From Candidatus Halobonum tyrrellensis G22 (GTDB lineage: Archaea; Halobacteriota; Halobacteria; Halobacteriales; Haloferacaceae), in contig NZ_ASGZ01000004.1 of assembly GCF_000495475.1 (NCBI RefSeq), forward strand, positions 1 to 64,000: DNA of 64,000 nucleotides, given 5' to 3'. Shown here one piece after another: positions 34,949 through 43,468 of this stretch (positions are counted from its first letter, which is position 1; every line of letters starts with the position of its first letter). The position numbers were made by a program, and so were the translations under genes. Under the pieces are notes generated by a model. It had not been told where the DNA came from and ran no database searches. It was given only the letters and a program-made list of their open reading frames with translations.

Positions 34949-36223
34949 TCAGGGTCGCCCCGTCGCGAAGTCCGAGAGGCTCGACTGGAGGCCCGCGACC
35001 ATCGTCGACTTCGACCGGAGGCGGCCGAGCGAGACGGGGAGGTGGTCGGCCACCTCGCGGACGGCGGCGCCGAGCGTCTCCGCCTCGCCGTGTTCGCCCT
35101 CGAACGCGTTGCGGACCGCCTCCCGCACCTGCCAGACGCCCACCGGTCCCCAGTAGTCGTCCGAGACGTGCCGGAGGACGAGCACCTTCGCCTGCCGGCC
35201 CCGCTCGGAGAGGTGTTCCAAGGCGCCGAACCGCGCGGCGTAGTACGCTCCCGCGGTCTCATCGACGTAGCCCGTCCGGCCCTCGCGGTTCTCGTGGGCG
35301 CTCGACATCGCCACCCCCACCTCGGGGTCGGGGTTCCAGATGCTGCCGGGCGCCTTCATCTCGACGAGTTCGTACTCCCAGTCGCCCGGCGCGAGCACGA
35401 CCCAGAACGCGTTGCCGAGATACTCGTTGCGCCACACCTCCACCGAGTCCACGCTGGGGGCGTCGCGCACGGTCCCGCGGAGGAACTTCCCGACGGTGTC
35501 GTCGACGGCGGTGATCGACCACCGCGTCGGCACCAGCCGGCGGTTCTCGCCGCGTCCGAGCGCGCCCGCCGACAGCACCGAGTTGATGTCGTACACGTCG
35601 AACCCGCGGCGGTAGAGGTACGTCATCGCGCCCTGTGCGTTCCAGTCGTCGTCCTCCAGCGTCTTCTTGATCGGTCGCGGAACGTGAGGGTTCTCGGCGA
35701 GTTCGGCCGACCGGGCGCGCGCCCGCGGACCCGTGGGCGTGGCGACGTCGTCGTCGGTCACGTCGAAGTCGAGGGTCGGCCCGTCGTCGAGTCCGATCTC
35801 CACGTCGACCGGGCGGTCGGCGATGGCGACTTCGCGCTGGGTACCGAGGAAGCCGTCCCACGCGTCGGCCACCTCGGTCACCTCCGCCGGGCGGTTGGAG
35901 TTCAGCAGCGAGGTTCGGCGGTCGAACACGTCGGAGATTGACACCCGCTCGTCGTACCACGCGGCGCTGGTCTCGAAGCGGTCGGCGTCGCCCTCCCGGC
36001 CGACGGGCGAGAGGATGCCCGTCGACACGTCCGGGTAGTTCGACGTGCCGACGAAGATGGAGGGGGAGACCGACCCGAACAGCGCGTCGCCGCTGGTGGC
36101 CTCCTCGAAGCGGTGCTGGAACGACTCGAGGTGGTCGACGAGTTCGTAGGACTTCTCGCTGGCGAGACGGCGGCGCTCGGCCCGCTCGTTCTCCTCGAAC
36201 TCCACGTAGTCGTCCAGCTTCAT
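34949..36223 (-). CDS. nreA: DNA repair protein NreA
   Basis: 424 residues, full length for the archaeal Nre family, which acts with PCNA and UvrABC in repair of crosslinks and alkylation. Typical blocks are PSIFVGTSNYPDVSTGILSP, AWYDERVSISDVFDRRTSLL, VPRPIKKTLEDDDWNAQGAM and the late MKAPGSIWNPDP. The extreme C-terminus GLQSSLSDFATGRP carries a QxxLxxF PCNA-interaction motif. The N-terminal zinc-finger cysteines of some euryarchaeal homologues are absent, as usual for NreA without the finger. Confidence 0.92.
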   Translation of the reverse strand: MKLDDYVEFEENERAERRRLASEKSYELVDHLESFQHRFEEATSGDALFGSVSPSIFVGTSNYPDVSTGILSPVGREGDADRFETSAAWYDERVSISDVFDRRTSLLNSNRPAEVTEVADAWDGFLGTQREVAIADRPVDVEIGLDDGPTLDFDVTDDDVATPTGPRARARSAELAENPHVPRPIKKTLEDDDWNAQGAMTYLYRRGFDVYDINSVLSAGALGRGENRRLVPTRWSITAVDDTVGKFLRGTVRDAPSVDSVEVWRNEYLGNAFWVVLAPGDWEYELVEMKAPGSIWNPDPEVGVAMSSAHENREGRTGYVDETAGAYYAARFGALEHLSERGRQAKVLVLRHVSDDYWGPVGVWQVREAVRNAFEGEHGEAETLGAAVREVADHLPVSLGRLRSKSTMVAGLQSSLSDFATGRP

Positions 36224-36597
36224 CGGGCGTCTCTAGCGGCTACGGACCCATGAACGTTCCCCGCGCGGTCGCAGGCGCGCGCGAATCGGCGGTCCGACAG
36301 CGGGCCACTCCGCGACGACGCTCGCGACGCCGATCGGGAACCGGAGGACGCCGAGGAGTACGCGCCGTGAGCGGCCCACGCGCCGAATCGGCCGCCGGGA
36401 GCGGTCAGCCTCTCGCGGTCCGACCCGTCGCCGGGCGGGACGGGTCGCGCCGACGCGCGCGTTCCCGCCCGCCGTCGCTGGGGACGCGAGACGCTCGGGT
36501 GGCCGGACGGACGAACGCGAGCGGGACGTACTGGAGGGCGAAAACGGGCTGTCGGCGTCGCGGGGCGCGGGGACCGGGGTACGGCCCGAGGAGACGC
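36224..36597. other. 374-base intergenic region between nreA and tfb
   Basis: No credible gene on either strand. The sequence is uniformly GC-rich and Arg-coding in all open frames. It should contain the nreA promoter on the minus strand and the tfb 3' end. I recognise no repeat or RNA element. Confidence 0.45.
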
Positions 36598-37560
36598 CTA
36601 CCCGTGGATACCCATCGCCTCGATCTGCTCCTGGTAGCGGTTGCGGATGGTGACCTCGGTCACCTGCGCGACGTCGGCGACCTCGCGTTGGGTCTTCTTC
36701 TCGTTACACAGCAACGATGCCGCGTAGATGGCCGCCGCGGCGAACCCCGTCGGCGACTTCCCCGACAACAGCCCCTGCTCGGCGGTGGTCTCGATGATCT
36801 CCGCGGCCTTCGACTGGACCTCCTCGCCGAGACCGAGTTCGGAACTGAACCGGGGGACGTACTTCTTCGGGTCGACCGGCTTCATCTCCAAGCCGAGTTC
36901 CTGGGAGACGTAGCGGTAGGTCCGGCCGATCTCCTTGCGCTCGACGCGCGACACTTCGGCGATCTCTTCGAGCGAGCGGGGGATCCCCTCCTTCCGACAG
37001 GCGGCGTACAGCGTGGAGGTGGCGACGCCCTCGATGGAGCGGCCGCGGATGAGGTCCTCGTCGAGCGCGCGTCGATAGATCACGGAGGCGACCTCGCGTA
37101 CGGAGCGGGGGACGCCGAGGGCGCTCGCCATGCGGTCGATCTCCGAGAGCGCGAACTGGAGGTTGCGCTCGCCGGCGTCCTTGGTGCGGATGCGTTCCTG
37201 CCACTTCCGCAGGCGGTGCATCTGCGAGCGCTTCTCCGAGGAGAGGGAACGCCCGTAGGCGTCTTTGTCCTTCCAGTCGATGGTGGTGGTCAGCCCCTTG
37301 TCGTGCATCGTCTCCGTCACCGGAGCGCCGACGCGGGACTTCGACTGGCGCTCGGAGTGGTTGAACGCCCGCCACTCCGGCCCCCGGTCGACGTTGTCCT
37401 CCTCGAGGATCAGCCCGGTTGGTTCGTGAATGAGTTCCCCGTCCGCGGTCCGCCGGAGCTCCTCCTCGTCTATCTCCTCGGGGTCGAGGTCCTCGGCCGA
37501 CTCCGACTGCTCCCCCTCTCGTCGCGTGCGTCCGTCCCGCTGGCGGGTGGGCCGTGTCAT
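36598..37560 (-). CDS. tfb: transcription initiation factor TFB lacking zinc-ribbon cysteines
   Basis: 320 residues. The two cyclin-like repeats are intact ([20 protein letters not shown] and [20 protein letters not shown]), and the B-finger/linker [20 protein letters not shown] is conserved. The preceding zinc-ribbon region reads [20 protein letters not shown] with no cysteine at all, although its length and the GELxxxxxGL frame match the canonical CxxC...CEDCGLV ribbon. ATG 37560 fits the TATA spacing; an alternative ATG at 37572 adds MSPA. Divergent from rnhA. A canonical TFB must exist elsewhere if the ribbon is needed. Confidence 0.93.
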   Translation of the reverse strand: MTRPTRQRDGRTRREGEQSESAEDLDPEEIDEEELRRTADGELIHEPTGLILEEDNVDRGPEWRAFNHSERQSKSRVGAPVTETMHDKGLTTTIDWKDKDAYGRSLSSEKRSQMHRLRKWQERIRTKDAGERNLQFALSEIDRMASALGVPRSVREVASVIYRRALDEDLIRGRSIEGVATSTLYAACRKEGIPRSLEEIAEVSRVERKEIGRTYRYVSQELGLEMKPVDPKKYVPRFSSELGLGEEVQSKAAEIIETTAEQGLLSGKSPTGFAAAAIYAASLLCNEKKTQREVADVAQVTEVTIRNRYQEQIEAMGIHG

Positions 37561-37587
37561 CGCAGGGCTCATGTCTGTGTGTAGATG

Positions 37588-37596
37588 CTTTAAAGT
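37588..37596 (-). promoter_or_regulatory. TATA box of tfb
   Basis: Minus-strand ACTTTAAAG, itself nearly palindromic, after an A-rich BRE-like GGCAAA. The centre at 37592 predicts transcription near 37566, between the two candidate start codons. Confidence 0.6.
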
Positions 37597-37653
37597 TTGC
37601 CCGGTCCCCACCTGAACGGAACCCTTTCGCCCCCCCGCTGCCGACGGGCGTGC

Positions 37654-38247
37654 ATGCCGGTCATCGACTGCGACCCGGCGGCCGCCCGCGAACGGTTGGA
37701 GGCCGCGGGGGTCGCCGTGGGCGACGGAAACACCGACCACGAGCGGTGGCGCGCGGAGTCCGACGGCGCCGTCGCCGTCGCGTACGACGACAAGGTCGTG
37801 ATACAGGGCGGCGACCCGACGCGGCTGACGGGGCTGATACGGGAGGGCGGGGGCCGCGGGCACGTCTACTTCGACGGTGCCTCGCGCGGCAACCCCGGTC
37901 CCGCGGCCGTCGGGTGGGCCATCGTCACCAGCGACGGCGTCGTCGCCGACGGCAACGAGACGCTCGGCCGCACCACGAACAACCAAGCGGAGTACGAGGC
38001 GCTCGTCCGCGCGCTCGAAGCCGCCCGCGACTACGGCCTCTCGGAGGCGGACGTGCGCGGCGACTCCCAACTGGTCGTCAAGCAGGTCCGCGGCGAGTGG
38101 AACGTCAACGAGCCGCGACTCCGCGAGCGCCGGGTTCGCGCGAGGGAACTCCTGGAGGGGTTCGACCGCTGGAGCCTCGAACACGTCCCGAGGGAGATAA
38201 ACGACCGCGCCGACGAACTGGCGAACGAGGCACTCGATGACGCCTGA
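37654..38247 (+). CDS. rnhA: ribonuclease HI
   Basis: 197 residues. An N-terminal 65-residue domain ([20 protein letters not shown]) precedes the catalytic RNase H fold, as in other haloarchaeal RNase HI. The acidic residues are in [20 protein letters not shown] (Asp), [17 protein letters not shown] (Glu), [15 protein letters not shown] (Asp) and the last Asp in [15 protein letters not shown]. It removes RNA from RNA-DNA hybrids. The stop overlaps the start of the next gene by 11 bases. Confidence 0.95.
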   Translation: MPVIDCDPAAARERLEAAGVAVGDGNTDHERWRAESDGAVAVAYDDKVVIQGGDPTRLTGLIREGGGRGHVYFDGASRGNPGPAAVGWAIVTSDGVVADGNETLGRTTNNQAEYEALVRALEAARDYGLSEADVRGDSQLVVKQVRGEWNVNEPRLRERRVRARELLEGFDRWSLEHVPREINDRADELANEALDDA

Positions 38248-38905
38248 CGACACCGACGTCGATATCGACACCGACGGAGCGCGACCGGACGACCACCCCG
38301 CGGCCGGCGCGGACGCCGGTACGGCGGGAGAATCGGACTCGGACTCGGAGTCGGAGCCGGAGCCGGAACTGCCCGAGGCGGTCGTCGAGGCGGCCGAACG
38401 GCTCACGCGGCTGGCGCGGCGGGCCGTCGACGACGGCGAGGCCGCCGCCTACCGCGCCGACCGCGACGAGCGACTCGCCGACCACGGGTTCGTCGCGCGC
38501 GTCCGCGAGGCGGACGACACGCTGGTCCTCCACCCCGAGGAGTGGGTCGAAGGGGGGACCGCCCGGGTCGACCGCATCGACGACACCGCGCGAGCGGTCG
38601 AGCGGCCGCTGTCGGGGGCGGGCGACCCCGACGACTGGACCGAGGTCGAACGACACAACGCGGCGCTCGTCGAACGGGTCGCGGAGGAACACGGCGAACC
38701 CCACACGGCGAACGCGCGCGCGTTCGCGGAGTTCATGAGCAACCACTACGCGCGCCCGGTCGAGGAGGCGAGAGCCGACGAGCTGTCGGAGTTCCTGACG
38801 GAGTACTACCCACGGAACGCGTGGCCCTCCGAAGAACAGCGCGAGGCGGTCGACGCCTCGCTCCGACACCTCTTCGCGGCCGCCGACACCCCGTTTCCCA
38901 GTTGA
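38237..38905 (+). CDS. rnhA-linked protein (DUF7108-like)
   Basis: 222 residues. An acidic Asp/Glu/Ser-rich disordered head of about 45 residues is followed by a helical domain ([49 protein letters not shown]) and a C-terminal motif [20 protein letters not shown] with [14 protein letters not shown]. It overlaps the rnhA stop by 11 bases, so the two are cotranslated. Haloarchaeal genomes label it an rnhA operon protein; function unknown. Confidence 0.82.
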   Translation: MTPDDTDVDIDTDGARPDDHPAAGADAGTAGESDSDSESEPEPELPEAVVEAAERLTRLARRAVDDGEAAAYRADRDERLADHGFVARVREADDTLVLHPEEWVEGGTARVDRIDDTARAVERPLSGAGDPDDWTEVERHNAALVERVAEEHGEPHTANARAFAEFMSNHYARPVEEARADELSEFLTEYYPRNAWPSEEQREAVDASLRHLFAAADTPFPS

Positions 38906-38949
38906 GCGCGGCGGCGTTGTCGACCCGGTCCTCTCGCCCCGTCGCCGAC

Positions 38950-39303
38950 TTACGCGTCGAGACGCTCGCGGACGTCGCTCGCGCGCTCGTCGTCGGTGAC
39001 GTACTTCGAGAGCATCCAGTCGATGCGGTCGAGGACCGTCCGGCGGCCCTCCTCGGTCAGCGCGTACTGGTTGGTCCGCTTGTCCAGTTCGCTCTTCTCG
39101 ACCAGTCCCATCTCGACCAGGTCGTCGAGGTTGGGGTAGAGCCGACCGTGGTTGACCTCGGCGTCGTAGTAGCTCTCCAGTTCGCGTTTGATCGCCAGCC
39201 CGTACATCGCCTCCTCCGAGAGGATGACGAGGATGTTCTGCTGGAACGCCGTCAGGTCGCGAGCCGCCCCCGCGCCGTCCGTTTTACTTTGTGCCTCTGA
39301 CAT
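38950..39303 (-). CDS. PadR family transcriptional regulator
   Basis: 117 residues. The winged-helix core LTAFQQNILVILSEEAMYGL, AIKRELESYYDAEVNHGRLY and PNLDDLVEMGLVEKSELDKR, with NQYALTEEGRR, is the PadR signature. A short C-terminal helix would dimerise it. A perfect 7-base inverted repeat sits between its TATA box and start codon, pointing to autorepression. The inducing signal is unknown. Confidence 0.93.
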   Translation of the reverse strand: MSEAQSKTDGAGAARDLTAFQQNILVILSEEAMYGLAIKRELESYYDAEVNHGRLYPNLDDLVEMGLVEKSELDKRTNQYALTEEGRRTVLDRIDWMLSKYVTDDERASDVRERLDA

Positions 39304-39310
39304 GGTATGT

Positions 39311-39333
39311 ATAGACGAATGTCATCCGTCTAT
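39311..39333. promoter_or_regulatory. inverted-repeat operator of the padR gene
   Basis: ATAGACG (39311-39317) and CGTCTAT (39327-39333) are perfect 7-base arms separated by 9 bases (16 bases centre to centre). The site begins 8 bases before the padR start codon and its distal arm overlaps the TATA box, ideal for blocking TBP or polymerase. Confidence 0.7.
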
Positions 39334-39337
39334 TTAA
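39331..39337 (-). promoter_or_regulatory. TATA box of padR
   Basis: Minus-strand TTAAATA centred about 31 bases before the ATG. It overlaps the operator arm and lies within a second inverted repeat, TTAAC-CCTT-GTTAA (39334-39347). Confidence 0.65.
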
Positions 39338-39549
39338 CCCTTGTTAACGGACCGCTCACGTTTCGTAGATAAAAGGTGTCGAACGAGCTATCGGAGCCGC
39401 GTTTCCGCCGGAACGGGACGTTCGCCGAGGCCCGGCCGCGTCGACGGGCGGTCGTCTACCCTCGGATAGCGTACGGTCTGCCCGATCATAAACCCACCGT
39501 CGGACGATGCCGAAAGGACTTTGCCCGGATTCGGGCAACTCACGGACGC

Positions 39550-40083
39550 ATGACGAATCTCTGGGAAGACTTGGAGACCGGGCCGGACGCTCCCGACGAG
39601 ATTTACGCGGTCGTGGAGTGTCTGAAGGGCGAGCGGAACAAGTACGAGTACGACAAGGACATCCCCGGCGTCGTCCTCGACCGGGTGCTCCACTCGAACG
39701 TCCACTACCCCTCCGACTACGGGTTCATGCCGCGGACCTACTACGACGACGGCGACCCGTTCGACGTGCTCGTTCTGGTGAAAGACCAGACGTTCCCGGG
39801 CTGTATCGTCGAGGCCCGCCCCGTCGCCATGATGAAGATGGACGACGACGGCGAACAGGACGACAAGGTGGTCGCGGTGCCCGTCGAGGACCCACGGTAC
39901 GACCACGTCCACGACGTCGGCGACCTCACCGACCAGACCAAAGCGGAGATCGAGGAGTTCTTCGAGACGTACAAGAACCTCGAGGAGGGCAAGGAGGTCG
40001 CCACCGAGGGCTGGGAGGACGCCCAGTCCGCCAAGGACGCGATCGAACACGCCCAACAGCTGTACGACGAGGAGTTCGCGTAG
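39550..40083 (+). CDS. ppa: inorganic pyrophosphatase, family I
   Basis: 177 residues, soluble Mg-dependent enzyme that hydrolyses PPi from biosynthetic reactions. Key motifs are EIYAVVECLKGERNKYEYDK (substrate-binding Glu, Lys and Arg), YPSDYGFMPRTYYDDGDPFD (the D-x3-D/D metal cluster) and DDKVVAVPVEDPRYDHVHDV. ATG 39550 gives the family-length N-terminus MTNLWEDLETGPDAPDEIYA. A TATA-like ATCATAAA near 39485-39492 predicts a leader of about 36 bases. Confidence 0.96.
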   Translation: MTNLWEDLETGPDAPDEIYAVVECLKGERNKYEYDKDIPGVVLDRVLHSNVHYPSDYGFMPRTYYDDGDPFDVLVLVKDQTFPGCIVEARPVAMMKMDDDGEQDDKVVAVPVEDPRYDHVHDVGDLTDQTKAEIEEFFETYKNLEEGKEVATEGWEDAQSAKDAIEHAQQLYDEEFA

Positions 40084-40121
40084 TCGCCCCAGCCCTCACG
40101 CGGGTCCCGGACATTATCGCC

Positions 40122-40171
40122 GAGTATACTCCACCCTTCACGGGATGAATTATGCGCATGGGTAATTTTTA
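40122..40171 (+). promoter_or_regulatory. palindromes and TATA box upstream of a small ORF
   Basis: An AT-rich island in GC-rich sequence. It holds a 10-base palindrome GAGTATACTC (40122-40131), an 8-base palindrome ATGCGCAT (40152-40159) and a TATA box TAATTTTTA (40163-40171) that ends about 30 bases before the ATG at 40201. Confidence 0.5.
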
Positions 40172-40200
40172 GTCGGTGGGACGACGAGTACGGGACGAGT

Positions 40201-40332
40201 ATGGCAGCCAAAGGATCCTCGCTCGGCGTACGTCACCTGACGGTCGTGCCGACCAACTTCGACCCCGCCGCGGAGACCGACGCCGACGCCGAGACCGGCG
40301 CCGACGACGCCGCGGGCGACGCCCGGGCGTGA
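40201..40332 (+). CDS. small hypothetical protein (43 aa)
   Basis: The ORF starts MAAKGSSLGVRHLTVVPTNF and continues as an acidic Asp/Ala/Glu-rich tail, stop at 40330-40332. The first half has protein-like composition and the promoter island upstream suggests it is transcribed. Too short for confident family recognition. It lies between ppa and the rhomboid gene, on their strand. Confidence 0.45.
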   Translation: MAAKGSSLGVRHLTVVPTNFDPAAETDADAETGADDAAGDARA

Positions 40333-40378
40333 GACCGGCGGAACCGACACGACAGCCCCCGTGCCCGCGGGGCGAAGC

Positions 40379-40386
40379 CATATAAC
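40379..40386 (+). promoter_or_regulatory. TATA box of the rhomboid gene
   Basis: CATATAAC centred 26 bases before the ATG at 40409; leaderless spacing. Confidence 0.6.
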
Positions 40387-40408
40387 CGGCCCGCGGTAAG
40401 GGCGTGTA

Positions 40409-41344
40409 ATGGCGAAGTGCGCGGAGTGCGGTGAGTACGAGAACATGCCGTACCAGTGCCGCCGGTGCGGCCAGACGTTCTGCGCCGAACACCGCCTCCC
40501 GGAGAACCACGACTGTCCGGGGCTCGGCGACTGGAACGACCCGGGCGGCGTGTTCGACTCCGGGTTCGACGACTCCGTCGAGGGGTCGGGGTCGGACGGC
40601 GGGGCGGCCTCGCGCGTGAAGTCGCGCATCCAGCGGGAGACGTCGACCGGCGGCGCCATCGGCTTCTTCCGCGGGAACATGACGTACGTCTTCCTCGGCG
40701 CGATGTGGGTGACGTTCCTGTTTCAGACGCTGGTGTTCCCGTTCCTCCTCGGGATCGGAACCCGCGACCCGTTGTGGAGCGCGGCGTTCGTCCTCTCGAG
40801 CGAGCACCCGCTGTACGTCTGGACGTGGCTCACCTCGGTGTTCTCACACGGCGGGTTCACACACATCCTGTTCAACAGCGTCGCGCTGTACTTCTTCGGC
40901 CCGGTCGTCGAGCGTCGCCTCGGGTTCAAGCGCTTCACCGCGCTGTTTCTCGTCGCGGGCGTGCTCGCGGGACTGGCGCAGGTCGGCGCCGGCGCGGTCC
41001 TCGCGCCCGGAACCACGACGGGCGTCCTCGGCGCGTCGGGCGCGATCATGGCCATCATGGGGCTGTTGACGGTGCTCCGCCCCAACCTCAAGGTGTACCT
41101 CTACTTCGTGATCCCGATGCCGCTGTGGGTGCTCACGCTCGGGTTCGCGGCCTTCTCGGTGCTGTGGGGTTTCTCGGTCGCGCCGGGCGGCGGCAACGCC
41201 GCCAACTGGGCGCACCTCGCGGGGTTGGGCATCGGCATGGCGTACGGTGTGGTCGTGAGCGGCGAGCGGAACGCGCCCGAGTCGCTCCGGTTCGGCGGGG
41301 GCGGCGGGGGCGGCGGGATGGGACCCGGCCGCGGCCGGTTCTAG
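40409..41344 (+). CDS. rhomboid intramembrane serine protease with N-terminal AN1-type zinc finger
   Basis: 311 residues. The first 40 form an AN1-like zinc finger (MAKCAECGEYENMPYQCRRC then FCAEHRLPENHDC), with all Cys/His ligands present. The rhomboid core follows with six helices: the HGGFTHILFNSVALYFFGPV motif, the catalytic Ser in VLGASGAIMAIMG and the catalytic His in NWAHLAGLGIGMAYG. A Gly-rich tail closes it. It probably cleaves membrane proteins; in Haloferax a rhomboid affects S-layer glycosylation. Endonuclease V begins immediately after its stop. Confidence 0.93.
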   Translation: MAKCAECGEYENMPYQCRRCGQTFCAEHRLPENHDCPGLGDWNDPGGVFDSGFDDSVEGSGSDGGAASRVKSRIQRETSTGGAIGFFRGNMTYVFLGAMWVTFLFQTLVFPFLLGIGTRDPLWSAAFVLSSEHPLYVWTWLTSVFSHGGFTHILFNSVALYFFGPVVERRLGFKRFTALFLVAGVLAGLAQVGAGAVLAPGTTTGVLGASGAIMAIMGLLTVLRPNLKVYLYFVIPMPLWVLTLGFAAFSVLWGFSVAPGGGNAANWAHLAGLGIGMAYGVVVSGERNAPESLRFGGGGGGGGMGPGRGRF

Positions 41345-42190
41345 ATGCCCGAACCCGCCCACCCGGCGTTCGTCCCCGACCCCGAACTCGACCGCGGAGA
41401 GATGGAGGCGCTCCAGCGCCGGATCGCGGCCGACGCCGTCTTCGACGACGACCTGCCGTTCGACCCCGCGGCGGTGACGCTCGCCGACGACCCGCCCGCG
41501 GACGCCCCCCTGGTCGCGGGCGTCGACCAGGCGTTCCTCGACGACCGCGCGGTGTCGGCGGTGGTCGTCACTCGCGGCGACCGGGTGGTCGAGCGGACGT
41601 ACGCCGTCTCGCCGCTGTCGATCCCCTACGTTCCCGGCCTGCTCTCCTTCCGCGAGGGCGGGCCGATCCTCGACGCGCTGGCGGCGCTGGAGTCGGATCC
41701 GGACCTGTACGTCTTCGACGGCAGCGGACGGATCCACTACCGGCAGGCGGGGCTGGCGACCCACATGGGCGCGACGCTCGACGCGCCCGCCGTCGGGGTG
41801 GCCAAGAGCCTGCTCTGTGGCACCCCTCGCGAGGACGTGGACGGCCGGCCGGCGGGCTGGCGCACCCCCGTTGAAGCCGACGGCCGGGTCGAGCCCCGAC
41901 CGGGCACCGCCGAGGAGCGAAACGGCGTCGCGGGGACCGTCATCGGCCACGCCTACCAGTCGCGGCAGTACGACTCGCGACCGGTGATCAACCCGCTGTA
42001 CGTCAGTCCCGGCCACCGGGTGAGCGCGGCGACGACCGTGAGGCTGGTCGGCGCGCTCTGCGGGGGGTACAAGCTCCCGGAGCCGACCCGCCGGGCGGAC
42101 GCGTACGCCGACGAGGCGAAGGCCGCGGTCCGCGGGACCGAGACCGAACACGACAGCGGGGCCGGCGAGGGAGCCGACGGCGACGACTGA
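41345..42190 (+). CDS. nfi: endonuclease V (deoxyinosine 3' endonuclease)
   Basis: 281 residues. Catalytic motifs are GVDQAFLDDRAVSAVVV (first Asp), SIPYVPGLLSFREGGP (Glu) and the YVFDGSGRIHYRQAGLATHM block (Asp and His), followed by VGVAKSLLCGTP. It nicks DNA one base 3' of deaminated adenine. N- and C-terminal acidic extensions make it longer than the bacterial enzyme of about 220 residues. The ATG abuts the rhomboid stop, so the two are coupled, although no functional link is obvious. Confidence 0.93.
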   Translation: MPEPAHPAFVPDPELDRGEMEALQRRIAADAVFDDDLPFDPAAVTLADDPPADAPLVAGVDQAFLDDRAVSAVVVTRGDRVVERTYAVSPLSIPYVPGLLSFREGGPILDALAALESDPDLYVFDGSGRIHYRQAGLATHMGATLDAPAVGVAKSLLCGTPREDVDGRPAGWRTPVEADGRVEPRPGTAEERNGVAGTVIGHAYQSRQYDSRPVINPLYVSPGHRVSAATTVRLVGALCGGYKLPEPTRRADAYADEAKAAVRGTETEHDSGAGEGADGDD

Positions 42191-42247
42191 CGCCGGGTCG
42201 GCGTCGCGTGACGCGGGAGTTAACACCGATGCGCTTGAGGGGCGACC

Positions 42248-43072
42248 ATGGAACGGACTGTCCTCATCACCGGTTGTTCGTCGGGGATCGGCCGCGCGAC
42301 GGCGAAGGCGTTCCTCGACGAGGAGTGGACGGTGTACGCGACGGCGCGCAACCCGGCGGACGTCGAGACGCTCGGCGACCGCGACGGCTGTCGGATCGCG
42401 ACGCTCGACGTGACCGACGACGGCGACGTCGAGCGGGTCGTCGACCGGATCCTCGACGAGGAGGGGCGGATCGACTGTCTGGTCAACAACGCGGGCTACA
42501 GCCAGCGGGGTCCCATCGAGGACGTACCCACGGAGGCGGTCCGCGACCAGTTCGAGACCAACGTGTACGGTCCCCACCGACTCACCCGGGCGGTGCTGCC
42601 CGCGATGCGCCGGCGCGAGAACGGCGCCATCGTCAACGTCTCCAGCGCCGTCGGCCGCCTCGCCGTGCCCGGCGAGGGGGTGTACTCGGGGTCGAAACAC
42701 GCGCTCGAAGCCATGACCGACGCGCTGCGCAACGAGGTTCGCGAGTACGGCATCACGGTGTCGCTGGTCGAACCCGGCCCGGTCGACACCCCGTTCGCCG
42801 AGCGCGCGGACGACGAGATGGACGAACTCGACCGCTCGGGCGCGTACGACGCGTTCTACGACATGTACGACGACTACGACTCGATCGGTGCGGGCGCACC
42901 CGGTTCGGTGACGCCCGAGCGCGTCGCGAGCGACGTCGTCAACGCCGCGAGCGCGACCAAACCCGCCGCCCGCTACCCGGTCGGTCCGGTGGCGAGGGCG
43001 GCGGAACTCGTCCGGCACCTCCCCGCCTCCCTCTCCGACAAGGTGTGGGGGCTGGTGCGGACGTTCACCTGA
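42248..43072 (+). CDS. SDR family oxidoreductase
   Basis: 274-residue classical short-chain dehydrogenase/reductase. Cofactor motif TGCSSGIGRATAKAF (TGxxxGxG), NNAGYSQRGPIEDVP, catalytic Ser in VNVSSAVGRLAVPG and Tyr-x3-Lys in YSGSKHALEAMTDALRNEVR, with VEPGPVDTPF after it. The C-terminal region resembles retinol- or steroid-dehydrogenase-like and fatty-acyl SDRs. Substrate unknown. A TATA-like GTTAAC lies about 26 bases upstream. Confidence 0.93.
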   Translation: MERTVLITGCSSGIGRATAKAFLDEEWTVYATARNPADVETLGDRDGCRIATLDVTDDGDVERVVDRILDEEGRIDCLVNNAGYSQRGPIEDVPTEAVRDQFETNVYGPHRLTRAVLPAMRRRENGAIVNVSSAVGRLAVPGEGVYSGSKHALEAMTDALRNEVREYGITVSLVEPGPVDTPFAERADDEMDELDRSGAYDAFYDMYDDYDSIGAGAPGSVTPERVASDVVNAASATKPAARYPVGPVARAAELVRHLPASLSDKVWGLVRTFT

Positions 43073-43079
43073 TCCGGCC

Positions 43080-43454
43080 GTGAGCGACGACAGCGGGACG
43101 GACGGGGCGTCCGACGCGGACGCGGCGGAGTCGGGGGCGGAGCGCGCGGACGGGGACGCGAGCGTCGACGAGCGGGTCGAGTCGATGTACCGCGACCTGG
43201 CGGCGACGGCGGAACGCCCGGTGAACCGCGAGTCGAGCGCGTACCTCGGCGAGGCGGAAGCGGTGGCGCGGGACCTCCACGAGCGGGCGGCGTCCCGCGA
43301 GGTGGTACGCGAGCGCGCGGGCCACGTCGTGCGCCTGCTCGACTCAATCGAGGGAACCGGCGACGACGCGGCGGACGGCCGCGTCGCGTCCGCGCGGGCG
43401 ACCGCGGCCGAGTTGGCGGGAGCGGAGGCGACGAGCCGCGAAGACGACTCCTGA
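43080..43454 (+). CDS. small acidic hypothetical protein downstream of the SDR
   Basis: 124 residues from a GTG seven bases after the SDR stop. An Asp/Ala/Ser-rich head of about 40 residues is followed by a helical domain (DERVESMYRDLAATAERPVN, YLGEAEAVARDLHERAASRE, VVRERAGHVVRLLDSIEGTG). Looks like a haloarchaeal family of unknown function; probably cotranscribed with the SDR. Convergent with the Get3-like gene, with a 14-base gap. Confidence 0.7.
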   Translation: MSDDSGTDGASDADAAESGAERADGDASVDERVESMYRDLAATAERPVNRESSAYLGEAEAVARDLHERAASREVVRERAGHVVRLLDSIEGTGDDAADGRVASARATAAELAGAEATSREDDS

Positions 43455-43468
43455 GGCTTCTTCCGCTC

